Below, in pieces: positions 42,533-51,593 of a stretch of DNA of 64,000 bases. A program made the translations under genes and the position numbers. This DNA is from Bosea sp. OAE506 (GTDB taxonomy: Bacteria; Pseudomonadota; Alphaproteobacteria; Rhizobiales; Beijerinckiaceae): positions 317,501 to 381,500 of the forward strand of contig NZ_JBEPOB010000001.1 of NCBI RefSeq assembly GCF_040546595.1. Direction: 5' to 3'. Positions within the stretch are counted from its first letter, which is position 1; every line of letters begins with the position of its first letter. The notes below the pieces were generated by a model. The model saw only the letters and a program-made list of their open reading frames with translations, was not told where the DNA came from and made no database searches.

Positions 42533-42952
42533 ATGAGCACGCAACTACAGCAGCCGCGCCCGGAAACGGGCACGGCTCCCGTCCGCATCCTCGTTTGCGC
42601 AACCTGCCGCGCCGCCGGAGGCGACCCCAACGCGCCCCGCCCGGGGGCCGTTCTCGCCGCCGGCCTTCGCGATGCGCTCGACTCAACGCTCGATGCCGCG
42701 GTCAGCGTCGAGACGGTCGAATGCCTCTCCGTCTGCAAGCGTCCCTGCACGGTGGCGCTCAGCGGCGAGGGCCGCTGGACCTATGTCTATGGCGATCTCG
42801 ACCCCGCGACGGGCGTCGAGACGCTGCTCACCTTCGCGCGGCAGTATCGCGAGGCCCCGGACGGAATCGTGCCCTGGCGTGAGCGCGCCGAGGCGATCCG
42901 CAAGGGCGTGGTCGCGCGCCTTCCTCCCCTCCCGATCGCGGGTTCCCGATGA
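42533..42952 (+). CDS. DUF1636 protein, putative metal-binding ferredoxin-like
   Basis: 139-residue DUF1636 protein. Four cysteines are arranged CATC (about 24-27) and CLSVCKRPC (about 64-72), in a thioredoxin-like ferredoxin pattern, with the family string GEGRWTYVYGDLDP. The family regularly sits between B12-regulated cobalt transport genes and cobW; function not established, metal handling or electron transfer likely. Its stop overlaps the cobW start (ATGA). Confidence 0.88.
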   Translation: MSTQLQQPRPETGTAPVRILVCATCRAAGGDPNAPRPGAVLAAGLRDALDSTLDAAVSVETVECLSVCKRPCTVALSGEGRWTYVYGDLDPATGVETLLTFARQYREAPDGIVPWRERAEAIRKGVVARLPPLPIAGSR

Positions 42953-43986
42953 ATTCCCTGACAAAGACTCCCTGCACCATCATCACCGGCTTCCTCGGCG
43001 CCGGAAAGACGACGCTGGTGCGCCATCTGCTCGAGAACGCGCAGGGCAAGAAGCTCGCGGTGCTCGTCAACGAGTTCGGCGATCTCGGCTTCGACGGCGA
43101 ATTCCTCAAGGGCTGCGGCATTTCCGGCTGCACCGAGGAGGACGTCGTCGAGCTCCCCAATGGCTGCATCTGCTGCACGGTGGCGGATGATTTCGTGCCG
43201 GCGCTGGAAAAGCTCCTGAACCGGGCCGATCCGCCGCAGCACATCCTGATCGAGACCTCGGGTCTGGCTTTGCCCAAGCCGCTGGTCCAGGCCTTCAACT
43301 GGCCGGCGATCCGCGCCCGCGTCACGGTCGACGGTGTCATCGCAGTCGTGGATGGCCCGGCGGTGGCCGAAGGCCAGTTCGCCGACGATCCCGAGGCGCT
43401 CGCCGCCCAGCGCGCGCAGGATGCCTCCGTCGAGCACGACAACCCGCTGGAGGAGGTCTTCGAGGACCAGATCCTCTGCGCCGACCTGATCCTCCTCAAC
43501 AAGAGCGACCTGATCGACGCGGCGACCCGCGAGCGGGTCAAAAGCGAGATTTCGGCGCATCTGCCGAAGGCGATCAAGATCGTCGAGACGAGCCGTGGCA
43601 CGATCGAGCCTGCGCTGATCCTCGGCCTCAGCGCTGCGGCGGAGGCTGATCTGGCCTCGCGCCCGTCGCATCACGGCGATGGCGACGACCATGAGCATGA
43701 CGATTTTGATTCGGTCGCGCTGGCGCTGCCGGCCGGGCTCGCGCCCGAAGTGCTCTCGGCCCGTCTCGGCAGGGCGGCCGAGGCGCAGGGCGTGCTGCGG
43801 CTCAAGGGCTTCGCCGCCGTGCCGGGCAAGCCGATGCGGCTCGTGGTGCAGGGCGTCGGCCGCCGCATCAGCCATCATTTCGACCGGGCCTGGACGGAAG
43901 GCGAAGCGCGCGACGGGCGTCTCACCGTGATCGGGCTCAAGGGCTTCGATGTGAAGGCGGTGGAGGCTGCGCTCGCCGGCGCCTGA
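42949..43986 (+). CDS. cobW: CobW GTPase (COG0523 cobalt chaperone)
   Basis: 345 residues. Walker A GFLGAGKTTLVRHLL, the metal-binding CxCC in NGCICCTV, GTPase motifs LIETSGLALP and LLNKSDLID, a His/Asp-rich loop (HHGDGDDHEHDD, about 240-250) and the C-terminal CobW_C domain. Thought to deliver cobalt to the CobNST chelatase, which fits its place directly before cobN. Confidence 0.96.
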   Translation: MNSLTKTPCTIITGFLGAGKTTLVRHLLENAQGKKLAVLVNEFGDLGFDGEFLKGCGISGCTEEDVVELPNGCICCTVADDFVPALEKLLNRADPPQHILIETSGLALPKPLVQAFNWPAIRARVTVDGVIAVVDGPAVAEGQFADDPEALAAQRAQDASVEHDNPLEEVFEDQILCADLILLNKSDLIDAATRERVKSEISAHLPKAIKIVETSRGTIEPALILGLSAAAEADLASRPSHHGDGDDHEHDDFDSVALALPAGLAPEVLSARLGRAAEAQGVLRLKGFAAVPGKPMRLVVQGVGRRISHHFDRAWTEGEARDGRLTVIGLKGFDVKAVEAALAGA

Positions 43987-44012
43987 GCGGCAGCCCTTTT
44001 CGAAAGCCAGGC

Positions 44013-47000
44013 ATGCATCTCCTCCCGACCAGCGAGATCAGGCTCGACGACGGCGAAGACGCCGTCGATCTTGCCCTGCCGCCGGGGGATGTCGTCGTGC
44101 TTTCCTTCGCCGACAGCGATCTCTCGGCGCTGGCGGCGGCGGACAGTGACTGTGATCTCACCGTCCGCCTCGCCTCGCTGCGGCGGCTGCGACACCCGCT
44201 CTCGGTCGATCTCCTGATCGAGAAGACCGTGGCGAAGAGCCGTTTTGTGCTGGTGCGCTGCCTCGGCGGGCTGGATTACTGGCGCTACGGCATCGAGCAG
44301 CTCAGCGAGACCTGCCGCGCCAGGGGCATCGCGTTGGCGGTGCTGCCCGGCGACGACCGCGACGACGCGCGGTTGGCAGAGTACGGAACCGTGCCGCCCG
44401 CCTGCGCGAGGGCGATCCTGTCGTATTTCCACGCCGGTGGCGGGGCGGAGAACATGCGCCGGCTGCTGGCGGTGGCGGCGGGGTATCTCGGCCGCGACCG
44501 GCGGCCGTCTCACCTCGCCCCCCTGCCCCTCTCGCCGCTGTTCGCGCTGGGCGCCAACGCCGCGCCGATGCCCTGGCGCGAGGCGCTCGCCGCCCTGCCC
44601 GACCGGCCCTTCGTGCCGATCCTGGTCTACCGTTCCGCTGTCAGCGCCGGCGACACGGCGATGGGCGAGGCTCTGGCGGCGGCGCTGGCCGCGCGCGGAC
44701 ACGCCCCGCTGATCCTCGCCCTCACCAGCCTGAAGGACCCCGCCGTCACAGCCGAGCTCGCGGCACTGATCGCGACGCGGCGGCCGACGGCCATCGTCAC
44801 AACCACAGCGTTCTCGGCCCGCGAGGGCGCCGGCTTCGTGCTCGACGGCGCCGATTGTCCCGTCTTCCAGGCAATGCCGGTCGGCAGCGCCCGTGACGCC
44901 TGGGCAGCCTCGCCGCGGGGGCTTTCGGCTACCGATCTCGCCATGCAGGTGGCGCTGCCGGAATTCGACGGGCGGCTGGGCACCATTCCCGTCGCCTTCA
45001 AGGCCGAGATCACCGACCCCGAAACCGGATTGGTGACGCGGCGGCTGGTGCCCGACGCAAACGGCGTCGCCGCGCTCGCCGATCTTGCGACCAACTGGAT
45101 CGCGCTGGCGTCGAAGCCGGCCGCCGCGCGCCGGCTGGCGCTGGTGATGTCGGATTATCCCGCGCGCGGCGGCCGGGCGGGCTTCGCCGTCGGGCTCGAC
45201 ACGCCGGCGAGCGTCGGCGCGATCCGGGGGCTTCTGGCGGAGGCGGGGTACGACATCCCATCCCGTCATTGCGAGCGCAGCGAAGCAATCCAGGGGGACG
45301 TCGAGCGAGACGGTTCTGGATTGCTTCGCTGCGCTCGCAATGACGGCCAAACCCTCATGGCCGCCCTCACCACCGGCCCGGCCAACCTCGCCCTCCCGCT
45401 CGACGCTTACAGGGCCTGGCTCGCCACCATCCCCCCCGACGCCCGCGAGGCGCTGATCGCCGCCCATGGCGCGCCCGAGGCCGATCCGGCCGTCAGCGAC
45501 GGCGCCTTCCGCTTCCGCGCCGTCCGCGACGGCGCTCTCACCATCGCGCTGCAGCCGCCGCGCGATGCGACCCCTGACCGGAAGGCGCGTTATCACGACC
45601 CCGACGCGCCGCCGGGTCATGGCTATCTCGCCTTCTATCGCGCGCTGCGCGACACGGCCGGCATCGACGCGCTGATCCATCTGGGCACCCATGGCACGAC
45701 CGAATGGCTGCCGGGCAAGGCGGTGGCGCTGTCGGCCTCCTGCTGGCCGCGGTTGGTCACGCAGGGGCTGCCGGTGGTCTATCCTTACGTGGTCGACGAC
45801 CCCGGCGAGGCCGCGCCGGCCAAGCGGCGGCTCTCGGCGGTGACGCTCGGCCATCTGCCGCCGCCGCTGGCGGAGATCGGGGCCTCAGGCGAGACCGCGC
45901 TGCTGCGCGATCTCGTCGAGGAGTTCAGCCAGGCGCAGGTGCTCGATCCGCGCCGGGCCGACATCGTCGCGAGCGAAATTCGGGCGCGGGCCCAGGCCAG
46001 CGGGCTGGCGGAATCCAGCGGCGTGACGCCCGATCTGCCGATGAGCGAGGCGCTGACGCGGCTCGACGCGCATCTCTGCGACATCGCCGAGTTGCCCTTC
46101 CGCGATGGCTTACATGTCTTCGGCCGGTCGGCGCTCGACCCCGTCTCCGCGCAGGCCGAGCGCGAGGGATTGCTGCGCGCGCTCGACGGGCGCTTCGTGG
46201 CGCCCGGCCCCGCCGGCTCGCCGCATCGCGGCCGGCCCGACGTGCTGCCGACCGGGCGCAACCTCTCGACGCTGGACCCGCGCGCGATCCCGACGCGGGC
46301 GGCTGCGCGGCTGGGCGCGCTGGCGGCGCAGGCCGTGATCGCGCGCCATCTACAGGATGAGGGCGAGCCGCCGCGCCGGATCGTGATGGATCTCTGGGCC
46401 TCGCCGACGCTGCGCTCGGGCGGCGAGGACATCGCCCATGCGCTGGCGCTGATGGGCGCAGCCCCTCTTTGGGACGATGCCTCGACGCGCGTCACCGGAT
46501 TCGCGATCACGCCGCAGCCGAAGCTCGCGCATCCGCGCGTCGACGTCACCGTGCGGATCTCGGGCGCCTTCCGCGACACATTTCCGAGCCAGGTCGCGTT
46601 GCTCGATGCCGCCGCGCGCGCCGTCGCGCTGCTGGACGAACCCGACGACTGGAACGAGCCCGCCGCCGCGCGACGTCGTGGCGAAGCCAGGGCGCGGGTG
46701 TTCGGCGCCGCGCCGGGCCGCTATGGCGCGGCCGTCGCCGACCGTGCGCTCGACGGCGACTGGAGCGGCCGCGACGAGCTGGGCGCCGCCTATCTCGCCG
46801 CCTCGAGCCATGCCTATGGCGGGCCGGAGGGCGCGGGGCATGCCGATGACAGCTTTTCCACCCGAGTCCGGACCGCCGACGCCTTCGTCCATGTCAGCGA
46901 CACCGCCGGACGCGACATTTTGGAGGCGTCGAGCGCCGCCGACGTCATCGGCGGACTGGCGGCCGCGGCACAGTCGCTCGGCGCGAACCCCTCGCTCTAC

Positions 47001-47399
47001 AGCCTCGACAGCTCTAATCCGGAGACGCCGAAGGCGCGCACGCTGGCGGAGGACATCGCCCGCATCGTCCATGGCCGGCTGACGCATCCGCGCTGGATCG
47101 CCTCCCATCTCGCCCATGGCTGGCGCGGTGCGGCGGAGCTCGCGGAAGCGATCGACACGCTTTTCGTCTTCGCCGCCAGCACGAATGCCGTGTCGGACGG
47201 GCTGTTCGACGCCGTGTTCCAGGCCTGGTGCGCCGATGCCGCGGTCTGGAGCGCGATCGAAACCGCCAACGCCCCGGCCGCCGAGGCAATCCGCTCGCGG
47301 CTGGCGGAGGCGGCGCGGCGGGGCCTCTGGACCAGCCGGCGCAACTCGGTCGGGGCGTTTCTGGCGGGCACGCCCGCGACGCGAGAGGCGGCGGAATGA
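44013..47399 (+). CDS. cobN: Aerobic cobaltochelatase subunit CobN
   Basis: 1128-residue large subunit that inserts cobalt into hydrogenobyrinic acid a,c-diamide with CobS and CobT (not in window). Family strings: SYFHAGGGAENMRRLL, FQAMPVGSARDAW, YHDPDAPPGHGYLAFYRALRD, LIHLGTHGTTEWLPGKAVALS, PYVVDDPGEAAPAKRRLSAVTLGHLPPPL split along the chain, and HVSDTAGRDILE. Residues about 417-445 are encoded by an in-frame palindromic insertion (SRHCERSEAIQ...LLRCARNDG) between DIP and LMAALTTGP. The frame stays open, so the gene is probably functional. Stop overlaps cobG start. Confidence 0.96.
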   Translation: MHLLPTSEIRLDDGEDAVDLALPPGDVVVLSFADSDLSALAAADSDCDLTVRLASLRRLRHPLSVDLLIEKTVAKSRFVLVRCLGGLDYWRYGIEQLSETCRARGIALAVLPGDDRDDARLAEYGTVPPACARAILSYFHAGGGAENMRRLLAVAAGYLGRDRRPSHLAPLPLSPLFALGANAAPMPWREALAALPDRPFVPILVYRSAVSAGDTAMGEALAAALAARGHAPLILALTSLKDPAVTAELAALIATRRPTAIVTTTAFSAREGAGFVLDGADCPVFQAMPVGSARDAWAASPRGLSATDLAMQVALPEFDGRLGTIPVAFKAEITDPETGLVTRRLVPDANGVAALADLATNWIALASKPAAARRLALVMSDYPARGGRAGFAVGLDTPASVGAIRGLLAEAGYDIPSRHCERSEAIQGDVERDGSGLLRCARNDGQTLMAALTTGPANLALPLDAYRAWLATIPPDAREALIAAHGAPEADPAVSDGAFRFRAVRDGALTIALQPPRDATPDRKARYHDPDAPPGHGYLAFYRALRDTAGIDALIHLGTHGTTEWLPGKAVALSASCWPRLVTQGLPVVYPYVVDDPGEAAPAKRRLSAVTLGHLPPPLAEIGASGETALLRDLVEEFSQAQVLDPRRADIVASEIRARAQASGLAESSGVTPDLPMSEALTRLDAHLCDIAELPFRDGLHVFGRSALDPVSAQAEREGLLRALDGRFVAPGPAGSPHRGRPDVLPTGRNLSTLDPRAIPTRAAARLGALAAQAVIARHLQDEGEPPRRIVMDLWASPTLRSGGEDIAHALALMGAAPLWDDASTRVTGFAITPQPKLAHPRVDVTVRISGAFRDTFPSQVALLDAAARAVALLDEPDDWNEPAAARRRGEARARVFGAAPGRYGAAVADRALDGDWSGRDELGAAYLAASSHAYGGPEGAGHADDSFSTRVRTADAFVHVSDTAGRDILEASSAADVIGGLAAAAQSLGANPSLYSLDSSNPETPKARTLAEDIARIVHGRLTHPRWIASHLAHGWRGAAELAEAIDTLFVFAASTNAVSDGLFDAVFQAWCADAAVWSAIETANAPAAEAIRSRLAEAARRGLWTSRRNSVGAFLAGTPATREAAE
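45263..45346. repeat. Palindromic element inserted in frame within cobN
   Basis: Perfect 31-bp inverted arms at 45263-45293 and 45316-45346 with a 22-base loop. The arms start CCGTCATTGCGAGCG and end CGCTCGCAATGACGG, the form of the genome's intergenic palindromes. It is translated as SRHCERSEAIQ, a loop part, then LLRCARNDG. Confidence 0.92.
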
Positions 47400-48703
47400 A
47401 CGCCCCCTCCCCCGAAACCCTGCGGCGCGGCTGGTGCCCGAGCACGCTCAAACCCATGGAGACCGGCGATGGCTGGCTGGTGCGGCTGCATCCGCCGGGT
47501 GCGCGGCTGACCCCGGCGCAGCTGCGGCGCATCGCGGCGCTGGCCGCACGGCACGGTAACGGGCTGATCGAGATCTCGGCGCGTGGCAATATGCAGCTGC
47601 GCGGGGTGACGGCGGACAGCCATCCGGCGCTGGTCGCGACGCTGCTGGCGGAGCGGCTGGTCGACGAGCATGAGGGCGACGGGCCGCAGCGGCTGACTCT
47701 GGTCTCGCCGCTGGCGTGCCCGCCACATCCTTCTGGGGCTTCGCGGAGCGACCTGATCGACGCGCTCGCCCTCGCCGCCGCCATCGAGGCGCGCGGGCGC
47801 GACGTCGCCGGGCTGCCCGCGAAGTTCGCCGTCATCGTCGATGGCGGTGGCGCGTCTTCGCTCGAGGCCTTGGCGGGAGACATCCGCATCGTCGCGACCG
47901 AGCCGGGGCGGGTGGTGATCGCGCTGGCGGATCGGCTCTGGTTCGGCCCCGTCGCCGAAGGCGAGGCCGCAGCCGCCGTCGCCCAGACCATGACCCGCTT
48001 CGCCGCGCGACGGGCGCAGGCGCCCGATGCCATCCGCCGCATGGGCGATCTCGCGACCACGGAACTGGCGGCGCTCTGCGATCTCCCCCTGACCGAGCCG
48101 CCACCCCATCGCCCCGCGCCGCGACGGGCCGGGCTGTTTGCGGTTCGCGCGAGCCATGCCGCGCTGGTCGGGCTGCCCTTCGGACGCGCCGATGCGGCAT
48201 CGCTCGACCGTCTCGCGCAGGCGGCCGGAAGGCTGGGCTGCCCAGAGATTCGCCTCTCCCCCTGGCGCGGCATCGCTTTTCGCGGGCTATCGCAGTCCGA
48301 TGCGATGGCCCTGCTGGACGGCGCGGCGGCGGATGGCCTGATCACCCGTGACGACGACCCGCGCCTGTCGGTGCAGGCCTGCGCCGGCGCTCCCGCCTGC
48401 AGCCGGGCGGAGGCTCCGGCTATGGCGGATGCGGCGGCGCTGGCCGCAGCGCTGGCGCCCGACCTCGCCGAGGGGCTGGCCCTGCATGTCTCGGGCTGCG
48501 TCAAATCCTGCGCCCGGCCCGCAGCCAGCGATCTCACGCTGGTCGGCGAGGGCGGGCGCTACCGCATCGTCATCGGCGGCGGCGCACGGGACAGCGCCGT
48601 CGCCACCCTTGACCTTTCCGCCCTGCTGACGCGATTGCAGCCCGGACAGGACCTTCATGCCCGCCTGATCGCGGCGGGCCGGCTTTCAGGACCGACCAAG
48701 TGA
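47396..48703 (+). CDS. cobG: Precorrin-3B synthase
   Basis: 435-residue monooxygenase with sirohaem/4Fe-4S sulfite-reductase-like domains, needed for aerobic ring contraction. N-terminal RRGWCPSTLKPMETGDGWLVRL and EISARGNMQLRGV; cluster cysteines in QACAGAPACSRAE and HVSGCVKSCARP. Its presence marks the oxygen-dependent pathway. ATG 47396 overlaps the cobN stop (ATGA); the open frame upstream is a cobN shadow. Confidence 0.95.
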   Translation: MNAPSPETLRRGWCPSTLKPMETGDGWLVRLHPPGARLTPAQLRRIAALAARHGNGLIEISARGNMQLRGVTADSHPALVATLLAERLVDEHEGDGPQRLTLVSPLACPPHPSGASRSDLIDALALAAAIEARGRDVAGLPAKFAVIVDGGGASSLEALAGDIRIVATEPGRVVIALADRLWFGPVAEGEAAAAVAQTMTRFAARRAQAPDAIRRMGDLATTELAALCDLPLTEPPPHRPAPRRAGLFAVRASHAALVGLPFGRADAASLDRLAQAAGRLGCPEIRLSPWRGIAFRGLSQSDAMALLDGAAADGLITRDDDPRLSVQACAGAPACSRAEAPAMADAAALAAALAPDLAEGLALHVSGCVKSCARPAASDLTLVGEGGRYRIVIGGGARDSAVATLDLSALLTRLQPGQDLHARLIAAGRLSGPTK

Positions 48704-49332
48704 CGACGGGCTACGACTATATCCGCGATGGCGGGGCGATCTATGAGCGCTCCTTCGCGATCATCCGGGCCGAGGCCGACCTGTCGCGCTTTGCCGGCCG
48801 CGCCGCCCATGTCGTGGTGCGGATGATCCATGCCTGCGGCATGACCGATCTGCCCACGGATGTGGAGATGTCCCCCGATTTCGCGGGTGCCGCCGAGGCT
48901 GCGCTGAAGGCGGGCGCGCCGATCCTCTGCGACGCCAAGATGGTCGCCAATGGCGTGACGCCGTCCCGCCTTCCGGCGCGCAACCCGGTGATCTGCACGC
49001 TCGATGACCCGCGCACCGCGCCGCTGGCCGCCGAGATGGGCACGACGCGCTCGGCCGCCGCGATGGAGCTGTGGCGGCCGCATCTGGCCGGCGCGCTCGT
49101 CGTCATCGGCAATGCACCGACCTCGCTGTTCCGGCTTCTGGAGATGCTCGACGCGGGGGCGCCCAAGCCGGCCGCCGTGATCGGCATCCCCGTCGGCTTC
49201 GTCGGCGCGGCGGAATCGAAGCAGGCGCTGGCCCAGGACGGGCGCGTGCCCTTCCTGGTCGTGCATGGGCGGCGCGGCGGCTCGGCGATGGCGGCGGCAG
49301 CCGTCAACGCGCTGGCGCAAGAGAAGGAGTAA
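48700..49332 (+). CDS. cobH: Precorrin-8X methylmutase
   Basis: 210 residues. YDYIRDGGAIYERSF, catalytic His in RMIHACGMTDLP, DAKMVANGVTPSRLP, and GIPVGFVGAAESKQAL are diagnostic. Moves the C-11 methyl to C-12 to give hydrogenobyrinic acid. GTG start overlaps the cobG stop (GTGA). Confidence 0.97.
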   Translation: MTTGYDYIRDGGAIYERSFAIIRAEADLSRFAGRAAHVVVRMIHACGMTDLPTDVEMSPDFAGAAEAALKAGAPILCDAKMVANGVTPSRLPARNPVICTLDDPRTAPLAAEMGTTRSAAAMELWRPHLAGALVVIGNAPTSLFRLLEMLDAGAPKPAAVIGIPVGFVGAAESKQALAQDGRVPFLVVHGRRGGSAMAAAAVNALAQEKE

Positions 49333-49336
49333 GCCG

Positions 49337-50095
49337 GTGAGCTTTGAGCCGGCCAAGAATCCTTTGGGAAAAACACTGCTGTTCGGCGTGGGCCTGGGCC
49401 CTGGCGACCCCGACTACATGACCGTGCGCGCCCGCGACATCATCCTGAGCGCCGACCGGCTGGTGCATTTCTGCAAGCGCGGCCGGCGCGGACATGCCCG
49501 CATCACGGCCGATGCCGTCGTCGGGCAAGATGCCGCCCGCGAGATCGAACTCGCCTTCCCGGTGACGATCGAGGTCCCGGTCGAGGACGACGGCTATAGC
49601 GGCCCGATCACGCGGTTCTACGACGAATCCGCGGCCCTGCTCGCCGCCGAGATGGAGGCCGGGCGCAGCGTCGCCGTGCTCTGCGACGGCGATCCGTTCT
49701 TCTACGGCTCCTTCATGCATCTCTGGCGGCGGCTTTCGCATCGCTTCCCGACCGAGGTGGTGCCCGGCGTCACCGGCATGGCCGGCGCCTGGACGCGCGC
49801 CAACGCGCCGATCACCTGGGGCGACGACATCCTGACCGTGCTGCCCGGCACGCTGCCCGAGGCCGAACTGGTGCGGCGCCTCGCCGACACGGACGCAGCC
49901 GTGATCATGAAGCTCGGCCGCAACCTGCCCAAGGTGCGCCGCGCGCTGGAGGCCACCGGCCTGATCGAGCGGGCGATCTATGTCGAGCAGGCGACGATGG
50001 CCGGCCAGGCAATCATCCGCCTCAGCGAGCGCGGTGATGCCGAGGCGCCCTATTTTTCGATGGTGCTGGTCCCCGGCGAGGGGCGGCGGCTGTGA
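49337..50095 (+). CDS. cobI: Precorrin-2 C20-methyltransferase
   Basis: 252-residue SAM-dependent tetrapyrrole methylase. GVGLGPGDPDYMTVRA, VLCDGDPFFYGSFMHL, EVVPGVTGMAGAW and IMKLGRNLPKVRRAL follow the CobI pattern. GTG 49337 follows the cobH stop by four bases with GGAG at 49326-49329. Confidence 0.96.
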   Translation: MSFEPAKNPLGKTLLFGVGLGPGDPDYMTVRARDIILSADRLVHFCKRGRRGHARITADAVVGQDAAREIELAFPVTIEVPVEDDGYSGPITRFYDESAALLAAEMEAGRSVAVLCDGDPFFYGSFMHLWRRLSHRFPTEVVPGVTGMAGAWTRANAPITWGDDILTVLPGTLPEAELVRRLADTDAAVIMKLGRNLPKVRRALEATGLIERAIYVEQATMAGQAIIRLSERGDAEAPYFSMVLVPGEGRRL

Positions 50096-50886
50096 GCGGC
50101 TCCCTCACCATCGTCGGCCTGGGGCCCGGCCCGGCGCAATGGCTGACACCCGCCGCGCAGACGGCGATCGACGCCGCCAGCGACCTGATCGGCTACGGGC
50201 CTTATCTCGACCGCATCCCCGCACGCGACGGCCAGACGAAGCACGCCTCCGACAACCGCGTCGAGATCGACCGGGCGACCCATGCGCTGCAGCTGGCGGC
50301 GGCGGGGAAGAATGTCGCGGTCGTCTCCGGCGGCGACCCCGGCGTCTTCGCCATGGCAGCGGCCGTGTTCGAAGCGCTCGAGGCGGGCGATCCGGCCTGG
50401 CTGTCCCTGCCGATCGCGATCGAGCCCGGCGTCACCGCGATGCTGGCGGCGGCGGCGAAGGCCGGCGCGCCGCTGGGCGGCGATTTCTGCGCGATCTCGC
50501 TCTCGGACAACCTAAAGCCCTGGGAGGTGGTGACCGCGCGGCTCGAGGCCGTGCTTACTGCCGATCTGGTGACCTGCCTCTACAACCCGATCTCGAAGGC
50601 GCGGCCGTGGCAGCTGCGCGCCGCACTCGAACTGGCCGCCGGCCATCGCGAGCCGAAGACGCCGGTGATCTTCGCCCGCGCCATCGGACGCCCCGACGAG
50701 GCCTTGCGCATCCTGACGCTGGAACAGGCCATCGAAGCGGCGGCGACGGCCGACATGGCGACGCTGGTGATGATCGGGGCGTCGAGCACGCGGCTGATCG
50801 CACGGCCCGGCGACGCCGCGCCTTACGTCTATACGCCGCGCTCGGTGACGAAGAGCCCCTGCGCCACCAGCCAGGGCAGGACCTGA
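50092..50886 (+). CDS. cobJ: Precorrin-3B C17-methyltransferase
   Basis: 264-residue methylase that contracts the ring. GLGPGPAQWLTPAA, GYGPYLDRIP, SGGDPGVFAMAAAV, PGVTAMLAAAAKAGAPLGGDF and LYNPISKARPWQL are typical. GTG start overlaps the cobI stop. Its last 58 bases overlap the 3' end of the opposite-strand cobK. Confidence 0.96.
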   Translation: MSGSLTIVGLGPGPAQWLTPAAQTAIDAASDLIGYGPYLDRIPARDGQTKHASDNRVEIDRATHALQLAAAGKNVAVVSGGDPGVFAMAAAVFEALEAGDPAWLSLPIAIEPGVTAMLAAAAKAGAPLGGDFCAISLSDNLKPWEVVTARLEAVLTADLVTCLYNPISKARPWQLRAALELAAGHREPKTPVIFARAIGRPDEALRILTLEQAIEAAATADMATLVMIGASSTRLIARPGDAAPYVYTPRSVTKSPCATSQGRT

Positions 50887-51593
50887 TCGACATGGGCGAC
50901 GGTCTCGACAGCGGGCTTGGGCGGGCGGGCGACCATGATCACTGGCAGGCCGAGCCGGCGCGCGGCAACGAGCTTGCCCGCCGTCGCGTCGCCGCCGGAA
51001 TTCTTGCTGACGAGCAGCTCGATGCGCTTTTCGCGCAGCAGCGCCTCCTCGTCCTGCGCGCGGAAGGGGCCGCGCTGCTGGATGACCTCTACATGGGGCA
51101 CGGGCAGGCGGTCGCCGATCGGCTCGATGGCGCGCACGAGGTAGTGATGCTGCGGCGCCTCCGCGAAGACCGGCAGGTCGAGCCGGCCGATCGTCAGGAA
51201 GACGCGACGCGGCGCTTCGCCGAGCGCAGCCGCGGCAGCCTCCATATCGGGCACGTCGTGCCAGTCGTCGCCCACTTCCGGCGTCCAGGCTGCCCGGCGG
51301 ATGGCGAGCAGCGGCACGCCTTCGGCCTTGCAGGCATGCTCGGCATTGAAGGGCATGATCGCCGCGAAAGGATGCGTCGCGTCGATAACGGCGATGATGC
51401 CCTCGTCGCGCAGATATTGCCTGAGGCCCTCGACACCGCCGAATCCGCCGACGCGCACGGGAAGATTCACAGGCCGGGGGTCGACGGTATGGCCCGCCAG
51501 CGAGATGATGGCGCGGATGTCGGGCGCCTGCTCGGCCAGATGCTGGTCGAGCGCCGCCGCTTCACCGGTTCCACCGAGGATGAGCACGGTCAT
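50829..51593 (-). CDS. cobK: Precorrin-6A reductase
   Basis: 254 residues. MTVLILGGTGEAAALDQHLAE, VIDATHPFA, RRVFLTIGRLDLPVF and SKNSGGDATAGKLVAARRLGLPVIMV are diagnostic; NADPH-dependent. It is the only gene of the series on the minus strand. Its 3' end overlaps cobJ by 58 bases, and its ATG (51593-51591) overlaps the cobL ATG (51592-51594) in the tetranucleotide CATG. Confidence 0.95.
   Translation of the reverse strand: MTVLILGGTGEAAALDQHLAEQAPDIRAIISLAGHTVDPRPVNLPVRVGGFGGVEGLRQYLRDEGIIAVIDATHPFAAIMPFNAEHACKAEGVPLLAIRRAAWTPEVGDDWHDVPDMEAAAAALGEAPRRVFLTIGRLDLPVFAEAPQHHYLVRAIEPIGDRLPVPHVEVIQQRGPFRAQDEEALLREKRIELLVSKNSGGDATAGKLVAARRLGLPVIMVARPPKPAVETVAHVDQVLPWLVAQGLFVTERGV

Noticed and set aside
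45263..45346. Possibility that the palindrome breaks cobN into a pseudogene
   Set aside because: The reading frame continues without stop and conserved CobN motifs are present on both sides.
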